From Spisula solida (taxonomy: Eukaryota > Mollusca > Bivalvia > Venerida > Mactridae), in NCBI GenBank assembly GCA_947247005.1, contig OX365957.1, positions 9,582,817-9,646,816 of the forward strand: DNA of 64,000 bases. Reading direction: 5' to 3'. The position numbers and the translations under genes were made by a program. The notes below the pieces were generated by a model that saw only the letters and a program-made list of their open reading frames with translations, did no database searches and was not told the origin of the DNA. Shown in pieces: positions 56,589-64,000 of this stretch (position 1 is the first letter of the stretch; the number at the start of each line of letters is the position of its first letter).

Positions 56589-57538
56589 TGCGTAATTTAA
56601 GGTTAAGAAAACAAAATTGTCAACACAAAGTAAAAAAAAAAAAACTAAGTATATACCGATTTTACCGTGAGTCAAATTTCCAGGATGGTCCGTTAAAATC
56701 AGTCAAACAATAAAATTAGTATGGTTGTTTTTATTTTTGAGTTGCCAGATTATTTGCTTGCGTTCTCAGCCAGAAATTAAGTCACGTACCTCGAGGTATG
56801 TCCACACTGTTTAAGTTACATTCTATAATTCACAGTAAATACCAATGGCACCGTCAAATATTTAATTTAGATCAAAAAGCAAATACACGTATGGAAATTA
56901 CTTAAAATTACCCCACACAAGATTAATATCAATTACTTCATGTATAAATTTTAAACTATTGTTACCCATGTGCGTGCTTGTGTTCTTAAACATGGTATAA
57001 TCTGTTGTTACAAATTGAGTGTTATGTTAACAAAAATTGCATCAGGAGCGACATGTTCCTTGGTACATAGGGTAAATTATGAAAACAGCTTTGAACTGTA
57101 GTCTACATTTTTGTTCTTGGGACTGTAGTCATAATTGCAAATTAAAGGAAAATGTCATATTAATGTCATGCATTGTTACATTCTGTATTTGTTGGTTGCG
57201 AAATAGCCCCTTGGTGTTCCCAGAAGGTGTAAATATGACTCTTCAATCACGTATGGAGTAGATATTACGAGGGAAACGAAAATGCTTGAGACTGTAGTCC
57301 GCTCACACACACAATTTTTCCAAGGTTTCACAGGGTAATTGAAAAAACGGCAAAACTACGGAGAGATATACAATATATCGCGAAAACCTTATATTTTTTC
57401 CCTTAGCGTGCTCTATATTTCATAGAAATTGGTGAAGAAATAAAATAGTTACGCCTATTTTTCTTCTCCAAGTGGAGGTTTTGTTTACAAAATTCTTCTT
57501 TGGACTGTAGTATTTTGTCACGTGGTATTGCTACACTG

Positions 57539-58072
57539 ATGGAGACATTGGACATGTTATGCTAACACCATGGAGGCATTGGACAGGTTATGCTAACATC
57601 ATGGAGATATCAGACAGGTTATGCTAATACCATGGAGATATCAGACAGGTTATGCTAACACCATGGATACATCAGACAGGTTATGCTAACACAATGGATA
57701 CATCAGACAGGTTATGCTAACACCATGGATATATCAGACAGGTTATGCTAACACTATGAATACATCAGACAGGTTATGCTAACACCATGGATACATCAGA
57801 CAGGTTATGCTAATACCATGTATATATCAGACAGGTTATGCTAACACCATGGATATATCAGACAGGTTATGCTAACACCATGGATATATCAGACAGGCTA
57901 TGCTAACACCATGGATACATCAGACAGGTTATGCTAACACCATGGAGACAGACAGACAGGTTACGCTAACACCATGAATATATCAGACAGGTTAAGCTAA
58001 CACCATGGAGACATTAGACAGGATATGCTAACACCATGGAGACATTGGACAGGTTATGCTAACACCATGGAG
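57539..58072. repeat. 31-bp minisatellite (about 17 copies)
   Basis: Unit CACCATGGATATATCAGACA, GGTTATGCTAA. The array begins at the right TSD of the 4.1-kb element, and a GATACCATGGA remnant lies at the left border, so the element entered this locus at or beside a unit. Confidence 0.95.
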
Positions 58073-59402
58073 TGGGTTATCTTACAGTGGATGATCTACA
58101 GTGGGTTTTCTAACAGTGGGTTATCTGCAGTGGGTTATCTTACAGTGGGTTATCTACAGTGGGTTATCAAACAGTGGGTTATCTACAGTGGGTTATCTAA
58201 CAGTGGCTTATCCGCTAGTAGTTTATGTAACAGTGCATTATCTACAGTGGGTTATCTATCAGTTAGTTATCTTCAATGGGTTATCTAACAGTGGGTTATC
58301 TAACAGTGGGTTTTCTACAGTTAGTTTTCTTCAGTGGGTTATCTAACAGTGGGTTATCTGACAGTGGGTTATCCGACAGTGGGTTATCTACTGTGGGTTA
58401 TCTAACAGTGGGTTATTTAACAGTGGGTTTTTCTAACAGTGGGTTATCTACAGTTCGTTATCTTCAGTGGGTTATCTAACAGTGGGTTATCTGACAGTAG
58501 GTTATTTAACAGTGGGTTATCTAACAGTAGGTTATTTTACAGTGGGTTATCAACAGTTAGTTATCTTCAGTTAGTTATCTTCAGTGAGTTATCCAACAGT
58601 GGGTTATCTGACAGTGGGTTTTTACAGTTAGTTATCTTCAGTGGGTTATCTAACAGTGGGTTATCTAACAGTGGGTTATCTAACAGTGGGTTATCTTCAG
58701 TGGGTTATCTAACGGTGGGTTATCTAACACTGGGTTATCTAACAGTGGGTTATCATCAGTTAGTTATCTTCAGTTAGTTATCTTCAGTGGGTTATCTAGC
58801 AGTGGGTTATCTAACAGTGGGTTATCTAACAGTGGGTTATCTAACAGTGGGTTATCTAACAGTGGGTTATCTAACAGTGGGTAATCTAATGGTGAGTTAT
58901 CTAACAGTGAGTTATCTAACAGTGGGTTATCTAACAGTGGGTTATCTAACAGTGGGTAATCTAATGGTGAGTTATCTAACAGTGGGTTATCTTCAGTGCA
59001 TTATCTAACGGTGGGTTATCTACAGTTAGTTATCTACAGTTAGTTATCTTCAGTTAGTTATCTTCAGTGGGTAATCTAACAGTGGGTTATCTAACAGTGG
59101 GTTATCTTCAGTGGGTTATCTAACAGTGGGTTATCTAACAGTGGGTTATCTAACAATGTGTTATCTAACAGTGGGTTATCTAGCAGTGGGTTATCTAACA
59201 GTTGGTTATCTTCAGTGGGTTATCTAACAGTGGGTTATCTTCAGTGGGTTATCTAACAGTGGGTTATCTAACAGTGGGTTATCTAACAATGTGTTATCTA
59301 ACAGTGGGTTATCTAGCAGTGGGTTATCTAACAGTTGGTTATCTTCAGTGGGTTATCTAACAGTGGGTTATCTAACAGTGGGTTATCTAACAGTGGGTTA
59401 TC
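58073..59402. repeat. 15-bp minisatellite (about 90 copies)
   Basis: Unit CAGTGGGTTATCTAA, with 13-14-base variants (CAGTGGGTTATCTA, TCAGTTAGTTATCT). It joins the 31-bp array directly. Since 15 is a multiple of three, frames of VGYLT pentapeptides appear (for example 58787-59008, +), but frequent unit-length changes break them. Confidence 0.96.
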
Positions 59403-59738
59403 ACCTTTCACCGCCTAATTATGTAACGTACGAGTATTTGCCAGAAATAGTCATCAAGTTCAATACATTTAGGCCATGTCATTACTATGACGTTAGGCGT
59501 CACTGTTGTTCATATTAAATAAGTAATACTATAAACCTATAATTTTCTAAAAGGAAATAAAAATGCCTTAATTCCGTTGAAAAAATTAGTTGTTTTTCTT
59601 TAAAAACAACAGTGATTCGGCCAATTTACTGTTCTTTACATAAACATGTCATGCATACTTAAGTAAGACAGCAGTCAAGCAGTAAATATAGGACAAATTT
59701 AAGTCTTGGTCAACTGGATCAATGTATGCAGGTGAGCA
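59403..59738. other. Unassigned DNA
   Basis: No gene or repeat recognised between the 15-bp array and the next TIR element. Confidence 0.35.
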
Positions 59739-61436
59739 ATATACACAGTATGTTGACTAACTGTACCCCCAAACCGGAAGTCGCTGATAACTAGGCGTCC
59801 ATAAAATAAAATGATTGTGTTGACCGTCTCGGATAATTTAGATTTTATTAGTTTATTCCTTAGTATCGCATTAAGTAAGTGCACTGTTTTAGTTAAAATG
59901 TAGTCCATAAAATACTGTTTTCGTACATACCAAACATTCCTGATAAAAGCTTTTATAAACTTTATTTTCAAGTTAAATAACGATTAGATATTTGTTTGAG
60001 CTTGTAAAGAACTTACACATTCTTATATAACAGTATATTTAGCGTTTACATAGTCTTGCAACCTGTTCTGCATTGTAAATGAATGATGAACACATGTATA
60101 CACACAAACATTGCTCTATCTTAACGGATACTTATTGAAGAAAATGAGTATTCTGGGACATGTTTGCCGATTACACTGTATGACTAGTCGAAACATGACT
60201 GACCTACTAGTCGCATCTTGTAAAATGTGGACTGTCCGCTTAGTCGCCAAAAAAACTGTACGTCTATGCAAACGTATTTTCAACCTTACATTAAATGCTC
60301 TGACCTTGTTATGTGTTAACCGTAGAAAATAGTCATGTAACAGTATCAATGCTACTGCGGCAATTTTTATTCAAAGAAAATGTTTCTGGAGTAAAAGACC
60401 CGAATGAATCGGGACATATGCATTGAATAATTACCTTGGATAACTTTAACATTAAAGTTTGGTTTATAAAATTATAATACACGTAAGCCCCTATGACATC
60501 CCGATAGTCAGGAATGTTTAAGGTTGAATGACGTCTTTGACGTTATTGAACGGAAACCATTTGACCCATTTTTTCATGTTAAAGGTCACAGTGATTCAGT
60601 CCCTTGTCCTACCAACCGCTCAATCTATTATTGATGCCAAACCACCATCTAAAGTTCCAGGATCATTAGGCCAAGCATTCTGGAAATTTTGAACGGAAAC
60701 AATTTGGTCTACCAACCGTCCGACAGACATACATGTATAAGCCCTTCACAGATAGGAGGGAAATAAATTTGTACAAATGGTGCCGAAATACTTTAAGCCT
60801 AGGTCCCACTGAGCATTTTTTGCCTCGGCGATGAATTTATGAGCTTCGGGAGGCATCGGGAACATGGTCCTCGTGGTCTATGGGTAGCTTCGGGGAAGTC
60901 ATGAGGCAATTTGTGAATTGGGAGGAATCGGGAAGCATCGGGATAACTCTCGATGTATTCCCGACTCCATGCGTCGGTTCAACTGCGTCTGGGATGTTAT
61001 ACCGATGGACTTCAGGAGGTTCGCCATTGTCTGAGGGAAGCTCCCCGGTGTATTGGGGATGCTTCGTGAAGTCTTTAGATATTAAGTCAGATCGCAATAA
61101 CATCGGGATATTTCAATGCATGTATTGATTGTTACCCGATATAACCGCGATTTTATGTCGGGAATATCTCGAAGGCATCCCCATAGCTCGGGAATATCAC
61201 GGGGAGGCATCTCAGAGGCATCCAGAATCTCGGGGAATAATCGGGGATGCTTTTACGATAAAAATAATTCTGCGAGGCACCCCAGAGGTTTCCCCAACAT
61301 ATCGAGGATGTATTGCTAAAGTATCAGGAACCTTCGTGTGAATTTTAACGTTTGACGAATATTCGGCGATATTTCGCGGTTTCGGTATATAATTCCCGAA
61401 TATAAGTTTATATTAATCGGAGATGATCGGGGTTTA

Positions 61437-62711
61437 CCGGTGTAACAGTCCAGTTTATCCCCCAGTAAATTTCCCCACCCCCCTAGTCAGTTTTTTCCTA
61501 GTCCCTAGTCAGTTTTTTCCCCCCTAATACTAAATGTTATGCTATGGAAAAAAACTAACTTTTTTCTTCTCCCTGGACTTTTTTCCTCTAAAACTAAATG
61601 TTTTAAATGTTATGCGATGGTGGAAATACATGTGTAACTGACTTTTTTCCTCCGTCTGGATTTTCCCTCTAAAATTAAATGTTTCATATGTTTTGTGATG
61701 GTGGAAAAAACTGACTACTTCTAGTCTACTTCCATCATACTTGTAAATGTCTGAACAGAGGGGGGAAGAAACTAACTAGTCCTTTCTTTCCCCCATCATA
61801 CTTGTAAATGTCTGAACAGAGGGGGAAGAAACTGACTAGTCCTTTCTTTCCCCCATCATACTTGTAAATGTCTGAACAGAGGGGGGAAGAAACTGACTAG
61901 TCCTTTCTTTCCCCCATCATACTTGTAAATGTCTGAACAGAGGTGGGAAGAAATAGACTAGTCCTCTTTTTCCCCCATCATACTTGTAAATGTCTTAAGA
62001 GAGGGGAGAAGAAACTGACTAGTCCTTTCTTTCCCCCATCATACTTGTAAATGTCTGAATAGAGGGGGAAGAAACTGACTAGTCCTCTCTTTCCCCCATC
62101 ATACTTGTAAATGTCTGAACAGAGGGGGAAGAAACTGACTAGTCCTTTCTTTCCCCCATCATACTTTTAAATGTGTGAACAGAGGTGGGAAGAAACTGAC
62201 TAGTCCTCTTTTTCCCCATCATACTTGAAATGTCTGAACAGAGGGGGAAGAAACTGACTTGTCCTTTCTTTCCCCCATCATACTTGTAAATGTCTTAACA
62301 GAGGGGGGAAGAAACTGACTAGTCCTTTCTTTCCCCATCATACTTGTAAATGTCTGAACAGAGGGGGGAAGAAACTGACTAGTCCTCTTTTTCCTTATGA
62401 AAAAGCTGAAAAGTCAACTTTAAGTGAACAAATTCATAGGGGGGAAAAATGACTAGTCAGTTTTTTCCCCCCAGGGAAAATAATAACTAGTCACTTTTTT
62501 CCCCAGGAAAAAACTGAAAAGTCAACTTTAAATGAACAATTTCATAGGGCCAGGAAAAAACTGAGAAGTCAACTGTAAGTGAACAATACCATAGGGGGGA
62601 AACTTTTTTCCCCAGGAAATGTCAACTTTAAATGAACAATTTCATAAGGGGGAAAAAATTGACTAAGGGGGGGAAAAAATAGATGGGGGAAAAAACTGAC
62701 TGCTACACCGG
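61437..62711. mobile_element. Nested 1.27-kb TIR element of TTTTTTCCCCC type
   Basis: Ends CCGGTGTAACAGTCCAGTTT and the inverse of CCGGTGTAGCAGTCAGTTTT, followed inward by TCCCCC blocks. Either the element is TA-flanked (61445-62703) with symmetric flanks, or the TIR includes CCGGTGTA. It consists mostly of CCCCC/GGGGG-bordered repeats, including the 60-bp array. No coding capacity. Confidence 0.65.
61730..62393. repeat. 60-bp minisatellite (11 copies)
   Basis: Unit CCCCCATCATACTTGTAAAT, GTCTGAACAGAGGGGGAAGA, AACTGACTAGTCCTTTCTTT. Each unit contains GGGGGAAGAAACTGACTAGT next to CTTTCTTTCCCCC, two inward copies of the host element's terminal sequence back to back. Confidence 0.95.
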
Positions 62712-63216
62712 GAGGCATCGGGAGAACACGCGATGTGATCACGACGTTATACGTTGATACCACTGCCTCGGGGATTTACTCCCAATGACATTCGGCTGAG
62801 TATCGCGAGCCATTGAGGGGGGAGGGCGATTCCCGAAAGGTGGGAATTTGACACGTCGAATGAGTCCGGGTCTCGGAAATAGATATTGGTCGGGTTTTAG
62901 ATCCCAATATTAGGGAATTTAGACGCCGCAAAAAGCAGACAACCATTTCAAGATGATATCCCACTGTGGGAATTTAGACAACATTTTAGATCTAGGATGG
63001 GGAATTAAAACCAAAAAGAAAAAATGCCTAATTCTACTTGGTCTGCCCGCCGCCCCCTGGAACAAAATATGAATAGGTGCAAAACGGATATGCAAGGGTC
63101 ATTGGTGATGAAAATGACCAAAAAACTTACTGTTTTCTTGTCGAAAATAAAGATACAATGCACAACTGATATTTATTATTTTAATGAGTACCTTGAAAAG
63201 GCTAATACGCACAGAC

Positions 63217-63673
63217 ATTTCGTAATTGGATATTTGAACATGTTATTGAATAGGCTTACAGTGGTACTGCGACTAGTGGGACAGATGGATTTTCGCGTTT
63301 TCCGAATAGGCGTCCAGTGCATGATTCTAACGCATACGGGATTAAACACTATTGCAACGATTCAGGGGAGAAATGCATCATTGCACGTATAAACTCATAC
63401 GTATAGATTGATAATGCAACACCTAGAAGAGATTATTACTCAAGCATTTCGTAATTGGATATATGAATATTTATTGAATAGGCTTACAGTGGTACTGCGA
63501 CTAGTGGGATAGATGGATTTTCGCGTTTTCCGAATAGGTGTCCAGTGCATGATTCGAATGCATACTGGATTAAACACTATTGCAACGATTCAGGGGAGAA
63601 ATGCATCATTGCACGTATAAACTCATACGTATAGATTAATAATGAAACACCTAGAAGAAATTATTACTCGAAT
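63217..63673. repeat. 229-bp tandem duplication (2 copies)
   Basis: Copies at about 63217-63445 and 63446-63673 share CATTTCGTAATTGGATAT, GGTACTGCGACTAGTGGGA and AGGGGAGAAATGCATCATTG, with few differences. The 122-codon frame 63024-63392 ends within copy 1 and is not preserved in copy 2, which argues against a real protein. Confidence 0.9.
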
Positions 63674-64000
63674 TTCCTCAGCATTTACAAAATAATGGAC
63701 ATTTTATCGTGATTGAATCATCTTCGCTTTAAGCAGGTGTTTATTTGGAGAAAATACGTTTTCATTTTAAATGCTAATACCTAGTATGGGACTTTCTGTT
63801 GAAGAGACGTTTATTTCACGATGAAAAATGTGACAAGTATATTCAAATCAAAAAGTCTGATAAAAACATTAAATACTTACTGTTGACAGCTCTCCAAAAT
63901 GAAACTGAACGCCTAGTTATCAGCGACTTCCCCTTTGGGGGTACAGTGAGTCAACATACTGTGATATAGGGTCATCTTGGCCCTTTTGTTGGTATAGTCA

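Larger units (their letters stand above)
53461..57538. mobile_element. 4.1-kb element with long (about 495-bp) TIRs and 5-bp TSD
   Basis: Arms 53461-53955 and 57045-57538 are inverted copies, with identity above 90% by eye. They start CAGTGTAGCAATACCACGTG and run to ACCAAGCAACATGTC. ATGGA flanks both ends (53456-53460, 57539-57543). The interior holds a nested TA-flanked element (54440-55810) and a decayed GGGAGGAATCGGGAG repeat (56128-56290), but no recognisable transposase, polymerase or integrase. Long TIRs are known in Mutator-like, foldback and Polinton elements; none fits clearly. Confidence 0.85.
60795..62830 (+). repeat. CGGGAGGCATCGGGA-type dispersed repeat, interrupted
   Basis: AGGTCCCACTGAGCATTTTT, then many GGGAGGCATCGGGA and TCGGGGATG phrases (60795-61436), resuming after the nested element at 62712-62830 (GGAGGCATCGGGAGAACACG). 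A diverged relative lies at 56128-56290. I recognise it as a repetitive type but not its class. Confidence 0.55.
59744..63963. mobile_element. 4.2-kb TIR element with 58-bp ends and 5-bp TSD
   Basis: Left end CACAGTATGTTGACTAACTG, TACCCCCAAA and AAGTCGCTGATAACTAGGCG recurs in inverse at 63905-63963 with few changes. ATATA flanks both ends (59739-59743, 63964-63968). The interior contains a GGGAGGCATCGGGA-type repeat, a nested TIR element with a 60-bp minisatellite, and a 229-bp tandem duplication. Frames such as 59699-59971 (-), 60111-60332 (+) and 63024-63392 (+, 122 codons) have no recognisable domain, so the mobilising enzyme is unknown. Confidence 0.78.

Noticed and set aside
58025..59518. 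VGYLT/SGLSN repeat frames
   Set aside because: Translation of the 15-bp minisatellite; unit-length changes break the frame repeatedly.
63024..63392. 122-codon plus-strand frame
   Set aside because: No recognisable domain; its C-terminal part lies in a 229-bp tandem duplication where the second copy does not keep the frame.

Overview
The window looks like intergenic or intronic DNA from a bivalve mollusc genome. It is AT-rich and eukaryotic, packed with minisatellites and non-autonomous transposons, and I found no convincing complete host gene. The bivalve assignment is an inference. It rests on several dispersed repeat types I associate with bivalve genomes: elements opening AGCTCACCTGTCAC, TATGCCCCC or TATCCCCCGCTGAAGG, each with a (GTCC)n tract and most ending hairpin plus TCTTGTTT. 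The species cannot be fixed from the sequence. The only recognisable protein-coding remains are one HARBI1/Harbinger-type nuclease exon (22785-23289, minus) and two broken non-LTR retrotransposon reverse transcriptases (27457-28943 and 30799-32400, both minus).

Layout. 1-1.5 kb: 42-bp minisatellite. 2.35-5.4 kb: left arm of a large inverted duplication whose partner is at 43.98-46.64 kb; each arm carries an insertion the other lacks. 5.4-17.9 kb: AT-rich unassigned DNA with several terminal-inverted-repeat (TIR) elements that keep target-site duplications (TSDs), and family A copies at 8.9, 16.9 and 17.3 kb. 18-21.9 kb: two long minisatellites (33/38 bp and 29 bp). 22.3-27.3 kb: HARBI1 exon and a head-to-tail train of hairpin-ended elements. 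27.4-35 kb: LINE fragment, 26-bp minisatellite, second LINE truncated by two tandem family A elements. 35-41 kb: 47-bp minisatellite, a pogo-like element and two inverted hAT-like copies with perfect 8-bp TSDs. 41.3-44 kb: chain of families E, B (with a family A nested in it), C and A. 47.3 kb: long palindrome. 49.2-51.8 kb: TIR element full of CCTCGG-type palindromes. 52.1-53.1 kb: hAT-like element with a perfect TSD. 53.46-57.54 kb: element with about 495-bp TIRs. 57.5-59.4 kb: 31-bp then 15-bp minisatellites. 59.74-63.96 kb: another TIR element, itself carrying nested repeats.

The most interesting system is a set of at least five dispersed families, called A to E here. Their shared plan is: T-run, 5' terminal stem-loop, (GTCC)n tract, body, short copy of the 5' end in inverted orientation, 3' hairpin, then TCTTGTTT. 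This resembles the known Helentron-associated non-autonomous elements (HINEs) and the bivalve pearl elements. Every copy I could orient, about 17, lies in the same direction. Several sit exactly head to tail, and three families share one mobile-looking module in the (GTCC)n tract. The 145-bp repeat of family A carries four direct PuGGTCA half-sites, so each copy is an array of potential nuclear-receptor sites.

All boundaries were read by eye. Copy numbers and identities are estimates, and family names such as pogo-like or hAT-like rest on end sequence and TSD length only.
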